64,000 nt of DNA, taken from Pagrus major. Its lineage: Eukaryota; Chordata; Actinopteri; Spariformes; Sparidae. Position numbers and translations under genes: made by a program. A model generated the notes under the pieces. That model saw only the letters and a list, made by a program, of their open reading frames with translations. It was not told the origin of the DNA and did no database searches. Below, one piece after another: positions 1 through 12,070 of this stretch; the first letter of the stretch is position 1, and each line of letters starts with the position of its first letter. The DNA lies in the NCBI RefSeq assembly GCF_040436345.1, contig NC_133232.1, positions 27,062,315 to 27,126,314 on the forward strand. The letters are read 5' to 3'.

Positions 1-879
1 GTTGCTCTGGACACAAAAGCACAGAGGTTTACAGAAACTTTACTCCACTCGAGGCCGTCTGAAGCCTCACTGCAGGAGAGATAAGCGCACCTTAGTACTG
101 ATTACTCAATTACCTACAGCTGTGACTGCAGCACTGAAAACCACCACAACCTCCCACTCCACACAGACACAGTTCCCCTTCTTCTGAGTGTCAGTGCAGC
201 AGTATGCTGTTACTGTTTTAGCTCCTGCTGCAGTGGGCACCTGTCGCAATCCGGAGCTGCTTTTGTGACTAAACACATCCACAAATCCTCAATTCATCAT
301 CAGCCACATGAAAACACGTAGTTGAATCCGTCATTCAGCTCTTCACTAGACTGATTGAGTTTTATCTCCTTTCAAAGCACTAAGCTGCCGTGCTCATCCG
401 TCTCTTCTCTTCCATCTACCTGTTTGCTTGGTGCGCTGCCTGACTGTTTACCTGCTCACCTCATTCATCACCGCTGTGGATAAATTCACTGAATGAGTTC
501 AAATGACATAAACTGTCTGGATTTTTTGATGTTGTTCTGTGGCATTACTTGTGTAGAGGGAAATTTCACAGGGACTTGTTGATGACTGTGTTCACTCTGA
601 TCTTGAATTAGGGTGGATGAATGTCTCTCTGCTGTCTGTGACACACAGCAACATCACAGTGAATGTGGGGGAATCATTACACAATATTTTTTTTCCTTTT
701 TCCGGATAGTCACTGTATCAGGCAGTTGTAAAGTTGTATACTTTTGCTGAGACGAGGGATATGTGAGACTCTGGCTGCAGGTGAATTTGTCTTTTTTGCG
801 ATGTGCTTGTTAGGAAGGTTCCTGACTGAAATGACTTATATAGGGGTGTCCGTTTTTTTTCCCCCAGAGGCAGGAAGGT

Positions 880-1195
880 AAACAATAAAAAGCAAGCTTT
901 ATTAAAATAAAGCTGGAATCCACGCAGGAAAAAAATCAAACAAAAAGGCAGGAAAAGAAAGTAAAAAGGGGAAAGAAATCAGGAACAGATGCAGGCTGAC
1001 ATGGGAAAACAGATGAACCAACAAGGAGTGAGGGGAATACACAGGGAGTGATTACTTAATGAGACACAGGTGTACACAGAAAAAGGGCAGGAAAACAAGG
1101 AGGGGAAGTGGAAATTGAAACATGATACATGAGGATATACTTTCAACTACAAACAGGGAATCACAAACAAACTAAAAACCCAAACCATGACAATG
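880..1195. repeat. Dispersed repeat, family A, copy 1
   Basis: This A/G-rich stretch resembles 27712-28060 in order and wording. Both have an AGCTTTATTA block, then GCTGGAATCC or GCTGAAATCC, a GAGGGGAA block, ACACAGGTGTACACAGAAAA followed by GGGCAGGAAAA, and an ending close to AAACCATGACA. The shared order of blocks shows two copies of one interspersed element. I see no coding capacity and cannot name the family. Confidence 0.7.
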
Positions 1196-2622
1196 GGTGT
1201 GCATTTTCTTCTTTGTTTTATAAACTGATCATGAATGATTTTGATTGGTAGTTCGCTGTGCAGTCACTTACAAGCAACAAACTCCCATGTATCCAGAACC
1301 CTTAAAATTGACTTGACTATGTAATATCAGAAAGACTTATCTCATAGATTAGTCTGTAAAATGAGGACTGTGTAAGGTTTTGCTTTTGTTACAAGCAGCA
1401 AAGAGTTGTAGCAGGATGTGTTCGAGTTATTTTGCCATACTTGACATTACATGTCCTCGATGTGACAGAGGAAAGCTAATAATGTCGGCCTGTCGGATTC
1501 TCTGAGCACTGCGGTTGTCTTTTCATACTTTTGAATTCACCTTCACATCTTCCTCATCCAGTTTTCCATCAAGGTCAAGCAAAAGACACAGGACTTTTTG
1601 TTTTTTTCTGTTCAACCGTAGCCTGCAAGTTGTCATGATGTCATGATGTGACCCAGATAGGGATGCCTTAACAGTCAGTTATCGGTTAATCATGAGATGG
1701 CATGATCCACAGTATGTTCGATGCAAAATCTGAATAGATTTACACAAAATAACACAAAATAAGGACTTCATTTTAATTACGGAGCTCTTGTCTGTCGCTT
1801 TTTAGGAAAATCTGACGCATATTGAGGCTACTAAATGGCCAAAATGTAATAATATCACTTTGTATATAATGTCTCTTTGTTTTTTTAATTACCATTTACT
1901 TGTTTTTAATTAAATATTTTCTTTGTCTTTTCTTTTTCTTGTTTTCATTTTGACATATTTCATAAGCAATATTTGTAATGTGTAAACAAGACACTTTTTC
2001 ATGTATGTATGTATCTGTGCCCATCTCAAGTAGGGCTGATGTGCAGCCGCCGCTCCACATTAGTGTTTATGGTAAACACATCATTGAATTAGGCTGCTTA
2101 CACATGATGTGTTGCCCCAGAAGAACATCCTTACATTTGGAGAAATGCCATCTTTTTTCCATATCTCATAACATATGCAGAGAATCTGTCCTCAAACCTC
2201 CCACATCCTCTCAGATGAAAGCATGGAGGCAAGGAGCTATTGAATTTCATGCATCAGTGATAAAAATCATATGCTGCTCAGAGTGAGTCATATCAAAGGT
2301 GAGTGGACATACAGTACATAAATAGGAACATGTGATTACACACGGGAGCACACGCAGTTACATGTATGTACAGTACACAGGCGAGCCCTCATACATGAAG
2401 TCACACAGGTTAACACACGGCCCATATGTTTAATGAGTGGGTCGCAGCACATGCAGTAATCACTGCTGCTCCTCTTGTGCGTCATTCAACGTGTCACACT
2501 CAGGCCATCAAAAACCCTGGAGAGCAGCGACACGCTATCTAGCTTTTCTCTGCCTGCTCCTGCTGTCACTTCTCTCCTCCTATCTCCTCTCACTCTCTCT
2601 TTGTATCTCTTCTCCATGCACT

Positions 2623-2624
<2 letters not shown>

Positions 2625-2685
<61 letters not shown>
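2625..2685. repeat. (CA)n microsatellite
   Basis: Uninterrupted CA dinucleotide run of about 30 units, preceded by a CT-rich stretch. It gives rise to spurious Thr-His open frames. Confidence 0.97.
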
Positions 2686-2687
<2 letters not shown>

Positions 2688-3404
2688 TCAGCAGTGTATT
2701 ATTGGAGGGTAATTAGTTCCTTCAGTGTCCACCACTCGCTCCCAGGCTCATCCTGTTAAGCACATGCCTGATCAAAGAGCCTCCCACAGGCCACGGGTCT
2801 ATCTGCAGCTTTAGGCTCCTGTAGCCGCCGGAGACGGAGGCAGACTCACTGTTTGGTTTGTTAATTCTAAATCAATGTAGCTATTTAAGGGTGAAATGCA
2901 TGACTGCTTGACTTGGCCTCATCCCCGTCAGAACAAAGCATCGTCACTTTGTCACAGCGTCACAAAGACGGGAAGAAAAAAGCACATGTCTGAAAGAATT
3001 AAACACGACTGTCAAGTCGATTTCACATGATTTTCATCATCAGAGGCAAAGACAGTTCTGTCTTCAATGATTAATAACTTTCCTCTGAAGCTTGAGGCAA
3101 GTGAACTGAAACTGAAACATTTGGTTGGTACTCCACTCCAGCAGCGTCTCCATGGACGGCAGTGTTGGTCAGTTCACTACTCTGGTCCAACTACCGGATG
3201 GATTGTTATGAAAATTATGAGAATTTCATGGTTCCCTGAGGAACATCCTAATGATGTTGGTGGTCCCTCTTCTCCATTAAAGATAGATGAATAGATTGCC
3301 ATGACATTTGTTGCAGACATTTATCTCACCCTCAGGATGAATTATGATAACCATAGCGCTCCCTTAACTTTTCACCCTGCACCATCATCAGGTTTAATGT
3401 GTCC

Positions 3405-3510
3405 AGTATTTTGGTTTAAGACTGCAAAACTAAAGACATCCACATCAGCCTCGTCTGTGTTTTAGTGCTTATTAGCATGTTTGAGCATGCTAACCTGCTA
3501 AACTAAGACT
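3405..3510 (+). repeat. Dispersed teleost repeat fragment (GCATGCTAAC type)
   Basis: The text around AAAACTAAAGACATCCACATC, followed by TTAGCATG and GCATGCTAACCTGCTAAACT, resembles a very common interspersed sequence of percomorph fish (from memory). A second fragment lies in reverse orientation at about 19960-20150. There the complement reads AAAACTAAAGACATTCCCATC, giving support from within the window. Non-coding. Confidence 0.6.
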
Positions 3511-6500
3511 TTGAACAGAGTTGATGTAAGGGGGTTTTAATGTAATGGGGAAGGTACAAAAGTTTAAAATGTATTTACATTTTTTTTAATGCATTCAATT
3601 TAAAAGACTCCCAAATATATTAAAATCCCAGCATCAATCACTGTGAGAGGGACTATAGATATATTTGCTTAATCATCATTACTCATTACTAACTGCCTGT
3701 GACGTTCACCAGGGTATCTTTTCCGAAACATTGGTGCTTGTCCAAGTGTCCTGGAAGATTTTATTGTCCTGAACAAATGGGAGAAATCCCATCAAATAAT
3801 CTCAGCTTATTGAGCTTGAAACCAATTCACGTGACTTCAGACTGCAACTCTGACTCAGTGTCGTCATTGTCATTAGACCTGCTTGGTTTACAAAAAAAAA
3901 AAACCTGTTACAGTTGCTTGTTTAACCATGTCTGATCTCTCTGGGTCATATCAGATTAAAGCAACAATGACACAAATGTGACGACTGTCTGTATAGACTA
4001 GTGTATAGCCAACATATTCATAAAAAGGCCACAAATCCATCTTCTATATTTGATGTATATATTTGAATGAGACTCAACAATCAACTGTCTTTCTCCAGAA
4101 TTGCCTTATTTTCACCTCTAATACATTATTTTTACCCGACCACCTTTTTATGACCAAACAGATTTAAGTGTTGGACTTCAACAGATTTTCCCAGTGGAAA
4201 AATAATTCATTACTGGATAACAGAAATCCTCATTAACACCCATAAATGTTCTCTTTTCAACACAAAGTAAGTCCTCACATTAAATACTGTGGCGACTATG
4301 GCGAGCGGTTAAAGCAGCGTGCAGAGTCATCTGAGGTGAAAGGTCAAAGGTTATAATTAACTTCCTTTACATTAAGGCTACTTAAGATCTTCAGGCAGAA
4401 CAAAGAAGGGAATTAGGGGAGAGACTGTGCCAACAGGAGAAAAAAAAATACTGGCATGAATTATTTTTTTAAATCACAGTGAACAAAACGTCCAATTAAT
4501 TGACTGATTATAATTGCCCTGGTTTCCCTCGGCCCAATTAGAGGCTTAAACAAGGTTCTGGCAGTGAAGCGAATCAGGGAGCAGCGGGCAGTTTTCAAGT
4601 CAGGTACCAAGAGCTGAAATTACCCAAGCGTCTCAGGAGAGAGGCCTTTTCATTAAGCTTTAACACTGAACTTGTCTCTGCCAGCGACCTCAGAAAACTT
4701 CTTGAGAGTTTTGAAGCCACCATGGTATAACAATATAGTATAATTCTTATCCCCAGAGCGTTGGAACTGGATCTGACAGGTTTTTTATATTTTTTTAGTT
4801 AGTTAACTCCTTAGAACAAGTCTGCCTGTTGAAACGAGACTAACAATGCCACTAAAGTGAGATAAAAGCTGCAGAAAATGTTCAGGGAGTAAACATGACG
4901 GGGTTCTGATTTTCATTCACATCAGAGGACTTGAATACTTTGTGCCTCCACTCGTCTGCTCCCCTGATCTTGAAACTTCATCATCAAGCTCCTTTTGCTG
5001 CCTTCATTTTTTTGTTTTGACCTTTTTGTGGAGCTAAATATGGTCTGGGCTCATACTATGTGTGTGTGGTCATTGTTTTATGTGCACCAGATGTTGTGAT
5101 TATGTAAGTGTTGTGTGTTTTAGCTCGGTAATCTGAGTCTACCCCTAAAGCCTTTTTTCTCCCCTGTGAGAGGAAATTAAAATATGTTGTTAAAACCTGT
5201 AAAATGTATGAGTGTGGTCCGTATTATCATTGTGAGACTAGACTTATTATTTTCCTGGCAAGTCTGATTTTGTCAACATGAGTCAATGAACAGTATGAAG
5301 TCTCCCAAAATGAGAAACCAGACAGCGTGTAATCTGAGACGTCTGCAAGATATTCATCTATATCTACTCCCAGTGGCAATAAAGAGATAACCTGCTTTAT
5401 GACTTCACTGTATGGACAGTGAATATGAGACATTTCATTAAACATACTCTAAAAAAAGATGTTTTATGAAAGTACCATCCCCACTGAAAGACATTTTCAA
5501 GGTACTGTATGTGAATGTGTTGTGGATGACATGTACATTAGTAATAGTTACAAAGTGTTTGTATCAGAAATAAAAAGATAAAGTTATGACCCTCGGTTAA
5601 GAATTATGGTTGAATCTGCTGTTGGTCAACAACTATTTAACCATTCTTCCACTCCAGCCCTGTTGGCTTACATGAATATCTTGTAATAAATTATAAAAGT
5701 TTATATTTCTAAAGCATATTTTCATCAGTTTAACACATGCTACAGTAAATACCTGGTTTTTTTTTTCAGGTAAAAACTCTCTTCTTGCATACAAAGGTAA
5801 CCTGTACCTAACCTACACAGTATTTCACTTATTGTTCCTCTTGTATGAGCTGCACTATTAAGCCACGACATGCAAATTATTATGACATGATGTCTTTGTT
5901 GATATAAAGCATAAATTGACAGAATAATATTCAATGATTCAATTTTCTCACTCTGTCCAGTGCTGCAGCTCTGTATTCCCCCTCTGTCTGAAACGCTCTG
6001 TTTTAGCTCCTGTCTCTTTAAGACCCCCCTCCTTAATACCCAGTCTCCTCTGATTGGTCAGCCCACACACGCCTGACCCTGCACCGCTAACAACAACAGA
6101 GCAGCTGTGCTTAATTAATTCTCACATGCTTAAACTAGCCGCTATAGGCATAAATAATGTGATTGTGTGACATGGTTGCATAGTGTGATGTCACAGAGTC
6201 ACGAATCGAAGCTTCAAAGCCTCACAAATGGTATTCAGGACAGCCGCAGCGAACCAGCTGTACGTGCCTCTGGTTTGTAGAGAGTTAACTGACAGAAAGA
6301 AAGTGTCCCATTAAAGGACCATGTTTTATTTAGTTGTTGTCAAGGAAACAAACCTTTTCAGTGAATGTGGCTATTTGTGTGTATGTGGGTTGTGCCCTAT
6401 TTGCCCTTTTGGTGAAGCACATTCTCCTCCGTCTCTGAACTGGTTCACGCGGCTCGCTAAGTGCAAGTTTGATGGTGTGGGACCGCGTTGGATAATGTGT

Positions 6501-7373
6501 GCGTCACACTTGTCACATTGAAAGCTGTGGTAGGAGAAGCTGGCCTTGGCTTTTAGACATTATATTTTTTCCATTTTTTTTATGTGCCTCAATGTTTCAA
6601 GGACATACAGTAGGACTGACGACCAATGTTGTCCAATGTTTCGTTACCCAGAAGAAAAGGGTAACGGAGAAAGGAGAAAAAATAAGAAAAAAGGTTTAAT
6701 GGACATTAAAAGAAGAGATATTGAGTCATTTCCTTGTTATTCTGCGGTTATGTATCGAGGATTTGGAGCTCATTGATTCCTTAGGTTGTGCTGGTGGTGT
6801 GTGAGTGTGTGCTGTCCCAAGTGAGGCCACATTTTCTGCTTGGACAGGCACCGATCTGTGTGCCATCTGAGGCTCCAGTGTTACTAGTGGCAGTTTTTCC
6901 ACAGTATGACCTTCAGTTCAGCCTTACAAAGTCTGCACACACACTTCTTCAGACACACTCTGAACCACACTGTTCTCTTTTTGCTTAAAGCATCTTGTGT
7001 TTGGAGACTTCCTGACTTTCCCTCGCCTCGGTTAACAAGCAGTTAAAAGCTCCTGTACTGTACGCAGTGAAAGTGAGGAAATGTTGGAGCTGTTCAGTGG
7101 ACGATGTGGATCCAGTGCAACATTTTTCAGGGCTTGCTGGTGAAATGATCCCTTGATAATGAGAATACAACAATCATCTCTGTATCTCTGGATGATTTTC
7201 TTTAGCAGACACTGATGTAAAAACATTAGTTTAGCCGTCAATTTATGGCTTAATCTGTGTTATATAAAGCTGGATTGCCAAAAAACCCAAGGTATTTAGG
7301 AATGTCAGGAAATCACCTGTGCATTTCAGTGTCTAACTTTCTTTCTCCCTTATCTTCTTCTTTGTTTCAATAG

Positions 7374-10300
7374 GCTGTTTTTCATCTAAAGGGGAGGACA
7401 GATTATTTCGGAGGTTGTTCAGGAGGTACAACCAGTTCATCCGACCGGTGGAGAATGTGTCCGATCCAGTCACGGTGGAGTTCGAGGTCTCCATATCTCA
7501 ACTGGTCAAAGTGGTAAGAGAGGAGTGTGAACAGCTGATTGTCTCTAAACAAAGAAATCATAGGTTTTAATACAAATCAGCCATTCATCAATGATCTTTA
7601 CTTCCTGCTGACTAATTCACCTCTTTTTGTGCTTACAGGATGAGGTGAATCAGATCATGGAGACCAATCTGTGGCTGAGACATGTGAGTGATGTTTGTCC
7701 TTTATGCGATGGCGTTGGTGATTATGCTCAGTGCGTTATAATGAGTCTTGTCTGTCTTTTAGGTCTGGAACGACTATAAACTGAAATGGGCCCCTGTTGA
7801 GTATGATGGGATTGAGTTCATACGAGTTCCATCCAATAAGATTTGGAGGCCGGACATTGTTTTGTACAACAAGTAAGTTTTAGTGCACGAATACTAAAGA
7901 AGAGTCTTGCAATTAGCATTTATCATTTAGCAATAGCAATGTGATGAAGTCGTTGTCAGTCTGAATGCATTATGAGTTATCCCTCGAGCTTCTACAAACT
8001 ACTCTTATTTATTTATGCTCTCCATCTTTTGACCTTTTGAGTTAAATGTTGTAATGGCCTTTAAGTGAAATGACATTTCTCCTTGAAAACGCTCTCTCGC
8101 AGCGCTGTAGGTGACTTCCTGGTGGAAGACAAGACCAAGGCTCTGCTGAAGTTTGATGGCACCATCACGTGGGTCCCTCCGGCTATTTTCAAATCCTCCT
8201 GCCCCATGGACATCACCTACTTCCCCTTTGACTACCAGAACTGCTCCATGAAGTTTGGCTCCTGGACCTACGACAAAGCCAAGATAGACCTGGTGCTCAT
8301 TGGATCAAAGGTCAGAGGGGAGAGATCCTGTCTAGCAGCTTTGCATTTTGTTTTTAAAATGTTTCTTCCTTAAAATAACTTCCATTCACTTCACATCTTC
8401 TTTTCCGCAGGTGAACCTGAAAGACTTCTGGGAAAGTGGAGAGTGGGAGATCATCGATGCTCCAGGATACAAGCATGACATCAAGTACAACTGCTGCGAG
8501 GAGATCTACCCGGACATCACCTACTCCTTCTACATCCGCCGCCTGCCTCTCTTCTACACCATCAACCTCATCATCCCCTGCCTCCTCATCTCCTTCCTCA
8601 CAGTCCTCGTCTTCTACCTCCCGTCTGACTGCGGCGAGAAGGTCACCCTTTGCATCTCCGTCCTCCTCTCCCTCACTGTGTTCCTGCTGGTCATCACGGA
8701 GACCATCCCTTCGACGTCGCTCGTCATCCCTCTGATCGGCGAGTACCTCCTCTTCACAATGATTTTTGTCACGCTCAGCATCGTCATCACCGTCTTTGTG
8801 CTGAACGTCCACTACCGCACCCCCATGACTCACACTATGCCGGAGTGGGTGAGGGCTGTGTTCCTCGGGGTGCTGCCCAGGGTGATGCTGATGAGGAGGC
8901 CTATCGACCAGGGCTCCTCCTCACCTGCCATCACAGGAGGGACGGGTGGAGGTGGAGGAGGGAGCAGCAGAGGAAACAAGAAGAGAAAGAACAGCATAGC
9001 AGGAACAAGTAGCTCGGGGAGTGTAAGTGTCGGGGGTATAACTGGGGGTGTAGCGATTCCACCGCTGGATGGGGGTGCAGGAGGTGGAGGAGGAGGGGCC
9101 ACCTCAGCTGGCGGCTCAATGAACTGTGTGGAGTACGGCGAGATGAACCGTGACATGAAGCGGGATATGAACAGAAGGTGCCCCTACAGAGGCAAGGAGG
9201 TGCCAACTCCTGTCCCTCCCCCGATGGTGCCACCACCTCCTCCTCCTCCTCCTCCTCCCCAGGCACCCCAGACCCAGGTGCCCCAGGAGCCAGAGCCGCC
9301 CAAGCTGCAGAGGACCCTGAACGCCCCTTCGCCTGTCAACGCTGTCGTTGCGTTCTCCGTGGTGTCGCCAGAGATCAAGCAGGCCATCGAGAGCGTGAAG
9401 TACATCGCAGAGAACATGAGGACTCGCAACAAAGCCAAAGAGGTACAAAGACGAGCTGATGGGGGTGGGAAGATCTGCTTTAGTACATTTCTGCAATTGC
9501 AAGCTGTCCCCAGAGATACATAAGTGTACTGATGGTTTCACATTTATTTAGGGAAGAAACGACATCTTCATATTTAAGCTTGGATATCTCTTAGCAGAGG
9601 GTCTAATATCACTGTATAACCAGGATTTATTTTCACAGTCACAATCCCCGAGTGTGCAGCAAGTCTGAAGTCTCCATGAAATGAAACCTTATAATGAGTC
9701 TTGCTTTAAGTCAAAATATTTTTATGCATCAGCTGCAGGTGGCATTGTTTGGACAGAGATCTGCCTCACTCTGCACTGTTGGAAGAAATAAACACTTGTT
9801 CATAGACAAAGTGAGAATGCAATTGAAAACCATAATACTATTTCTGGGAAAGAAGGATCCTTCACATCCTTTTATTTTGTGAGAAAAATAACAATTGCAA
9901 CTGAATATGAGATGTTTGTGTCAAAGCAAAACCCATAATGTTTCTTCCTGTAGTTCAGACTCAGTACTCCATAGCGCTAATGCAATCACAACAAACAGTC
10001 CAAAACCCAGGGAATCTTCATATAGTAGCATAGATGAAAAAGAAAAACAGCAAGTCCTTACATTTAAGAAGCTGGAACCAGCAAATATTTGACATTTTTT
10101 GCTTGAAAAATGTCAAAATAGTTGGCAATTAGTTTTCTTATGATCGACTAATTAATAATTAAAACAGAACAAAAGGAAGGCGTGATGCAGTGCCAGAGAA
10201 GGAGTATATGAACCCAGTTACACTTACACATACAGTACAGTACTCTACCTACCAGGACCTAAACACAAGATGAGGGAAAGACAAGACCTCCAGGCCATTT

Positions 10301-11384
10301 CAGAGCCAGAGGGCCATCCAGGAATCTCAGATGAATAGCTCCAACACTTACATTATTACACTTTTTCTCAACTGCTTAGGTGGATTTCTCGAAGTCGTGC
10401 TCCACTTCCCAAAACTCTAAACACAAATGCTTAACTGCACTCATCTTCACAAACCTCAAACATCCATGTCAAAACCAAACGCTCCACTCAAAGCCATGTA
10501 ATCTTGGAGCAAAACCAAACTTTGCTTTCAGACATCACACAAAAGCCATGGAGCTAAAACCAAGCCTCAACCCTCAAAATAAACGGCTGACCTTGAACCA
10601 AATTTTTCCCCCCCAAAATAAATAACCACACAACAACAAAGCTCTACTCTATGCGTGTTGTCTCAGCAAGGTTTAAGTTTCTACCTTGCTTAGCAAATGG
10701 GGTGGAAACCATTTACGCGGGGCTATAAAAGGAGCGTAAAGCTGCTTGTTTGTTGCAGATGGAGGGCTTTGCGTACGCCTGCTGCACACTCTGGATAGCT
10801 CTGATATGTTTGTCGCTCCAGCTCCATCTTTTCTTAGCAGCGCTTGGATCTTTCCTTGATGCATGCAGAATAGCCACACTGCCTCCTCTATAGGCACACA
10901 ATGGCATTACGGTCAGTGCAGCCATGATCCTATTGTCCACACCTGACTGATCAAGGAATAATACGTATATGCACGCACACACATGCTTTACAGACTACTC
11001 CAACAATAGCCACATGCAGGGTTGTAAACACTGGTGGCTCTCTCAGCCTTTCTTACAAAACTCACACACCCCTTTCAGACACACAGCTCCAGTGTTGACA
11101 CAGAGACATCGAGTAAGTGTGGCCGTTTGAGCAGTTTCTAGAAATTTCACCATAATACCATTATGCAAAGGTCGCTGTGAGTATTTTAGTGAGGAAAGAG
11201 AGAGAGCACAGTGAATATGAATTCACTGAATGAACATTGCATTTCCTCCTATCCTCAGGTGGAGGACGACTGGAAGTACGTGGCCATGGTCATCGACAGG
11301 ATCTTCCTGTGGGTTTTTGTGACCGTGTGTGTGCTGGGAACACTGGGACTCTTTCTCCAGCCCGTCATCAACTTCTTTAAATGA
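7374..11384 (+). CDS. chrna6: Neuronal nicotinic acetylcholine receptor subunit alpha-6 (exon 1 missing)
   Basis: Ligand-binding subunit of a pentameric acetylcholine-gated cation channel in the neuronal plasma membrane. Exons seen: 7374-7513, 7639-7683, 7763-7872, 8103-8310, 8411-9442 and 11259-11384 (TGA), all with AG/GT borders and consistent phase, giving 553 residues after the unseen signal exon. Visible landmarks: NVSD glycosylation site, [15 protein letters not shown], Cys-loop [16 protein letters not shown], the agonist-site vicinal cysteines in [14 protein letters not shown]1 ([15 protein letters not shown]), M2 ([18 protein letters not shown]), M3, a cytoplasmic loop of about 215 residues, and M4 ([17 protein letters not shown]). 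Alpha3 is the close alternative. [16 protein letters not shown] and SCPMDIT fit alpha6, and the neighbour is chrnb3, its usual partner. Oddities are an intron at 8311-8410 and Gly- and Pro-rich insertions in the loop. Confidence 0.93.
8311..8410 (+). other. chrna6: Extra short intron in the chrna6 ligand-binding-domain exon
   Basis: This 100-bp phase-0 interval splits a region that is one large exon in the adjacent chrnb3 and, as I recall, in mammalian CHRNA3/CHRNA6. The donor reads AAG|GTCAGA and the acceptor TTTTCCGCAG|GTG. Removing it joins IGSK to [12 protein letters not shown] with no residue gained or lost, as family alignment requires. Reading through it meets a stop (TAA at 8372-8374), so it must be spliced out. 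Confidence 0.9.
8936..9262 (+). other. chrna6: Low-complexity insert in the chrna6 M3-M4 loop
   Basis: Within the last large exon the cytoplasmic loop contains a Gly run near 8937-8965, a basic GNKKRKN patch, a second Gly run near 9078-9100, and ten consecutive prolines at 9230-9259 encoded mostly by CCT. The frame is open throughout and rejoins the conserved pre-M4 helix ([18 protein letters not shown]). The codon repeats suggest slippage expansion. The mammalian loop is clearly shorter and lacks these tracts. Confidence 0.9.
9443..11258 (+). other. chrna6: chrna6 last intron (1.8 kb)
   Basis: Donor AAAGAG|GTACAA and acceptor ATCCTCAG|GTG bound this intron, which separates the pre-M4 helix from M4. 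It contains A/C-rich sequence at about 10380-10625 and a TATA-like promoter motif at 10719-10734. No exon of another gene is convincing. Confidence 0.8.
10719..10734 (+). promoter_or_regulatory. TATA-box-like core promoter motif inside the chrna6 intron
   Basis: GGGCTATAAAAGGAGC is a near-ideal TATA box. It is followed about 25 bp later by GCAG and an ATG at 10759 that opens a 45-codon frame starting [20 protein letters not shown]. The frame has a hydrophobic start but no recognised product. It may be the 5' end of a decayed mobile element rather than a gene promoter. This is inferred from sequence alone. Confidence 0.35.
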
Positions 11385-12070
11385 GACTCCCGTCTTTGTC
11401 CCGTCTCCTTTCTCTCTCTTTTTGTCTGCTCTCGTCCGTCTCTGCAACCCGCTTGAATTACTTTGGGAATTATCCCTCCTGCAGCTCTTTCACATCAAAC
11501 ACCGACTGTCTCCTTTCTCCTTTTCTGGCTTTCTGTCTCCTCTCTCTGTCTCACGCTCTTCTCTGGGACTCCATTACTTTCAGCCCTCTGCTGCCTCTTT
11601 CCTCACACGACTTACCCTGATTTCCCCCATTTCTCATTCGCCTTGCCCTGTCAATTTGCACGCGATCCAGTCTCCTCCTCCCTGTTAATGTGTTTTCTGA
11701 CATGATCGTCACATCTGCTTTCCATTCCTTAGTTTTTCTCCTCTCCCTGTGCCATGTTTTGACCTGCCACTGCCTCCTGTACAGCTTATCTCTTCACGGT
11801 CGTCCTCTGTCCCCCATTGTGTTCATTCTTCTCTGCATTTCCATTCTGAGTGTTTTACTGAAAATGCCCACTCAGTCATTGTTATGGTATGGTCTTATAC
11901 AATGTTTAACATTATCAGGTAATGATTTAAGTAATTATTGCTATAATTACTGTAGAAGAACCCTCTTAAAAGACAAATCACTGAGAAAGAAGAACCTGAA
12001 TACCTTTGTGTGTTTTGCAGTCGCACGTTGTCATGTGAACCGGTGCAATAAAGACCAAACACTTTTGAGA
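11385..12070 (+). other. chrna6: chrna6 3' untranslated region (inferred)
   Basis: Pyrimidine-rich sequence follows the TGA. The first canonical AATAAA is at 12047-12052 (GCAATAAAGACC), which sets a likely cleavage site near 12070. Exact ends are inferred. Confidence 0.55.

Larger units (their letters stand above)
1..7373. other. 5' flank or intron 1 of chrna6; no exon supported
   Basis: I find no convincing coding exon here. The missing signal-peptide exon of chrna6 should end in phase 1 (a lone G before GT), and I could not find an ATG plus hydrophobic stretch with that donor, so it is either upstream of the window or too diverged to see. The region holds a dispersed repeat near 880-1195, a (CA)n microsatellite at 2625-2685 and a repeat fragment near 3405-3510. 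A compositionally balanced stretch at about 4290-4680 contains several TAATTA/ATTA motifs. The segment at about 5940-6320 looks like a dispersed element by feel only. The rest is unremarkable AT-rich DNA. Confidence 0.6.

Noticed and set aside
8354-8833. 159-codon open frame on the minus strand
   Set aside because: It lies antisense to the chrna6 exon coding M1-M3 and is rich in Asp/Glu because the sense strand is CTC/GTC-rich. No splice or protein-family support.
8348-9523. Continuous 391-codon frame read as a single exon
   Set aside because: Its beginning runs through the 100-bp intron and its end runs past the donor at 9443. Only 8411-9442 is coding.
7374-11384. Naming the first gene chrna3 (with chrnb4/chrna5 neighbours)
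   Set aside because: Several stretches match alpha3 equally well, but the exon 2 and Cys-loop wording and the beta3 neighbour fit alpha6. The second gene is beta3, not alpha5 or beta4.
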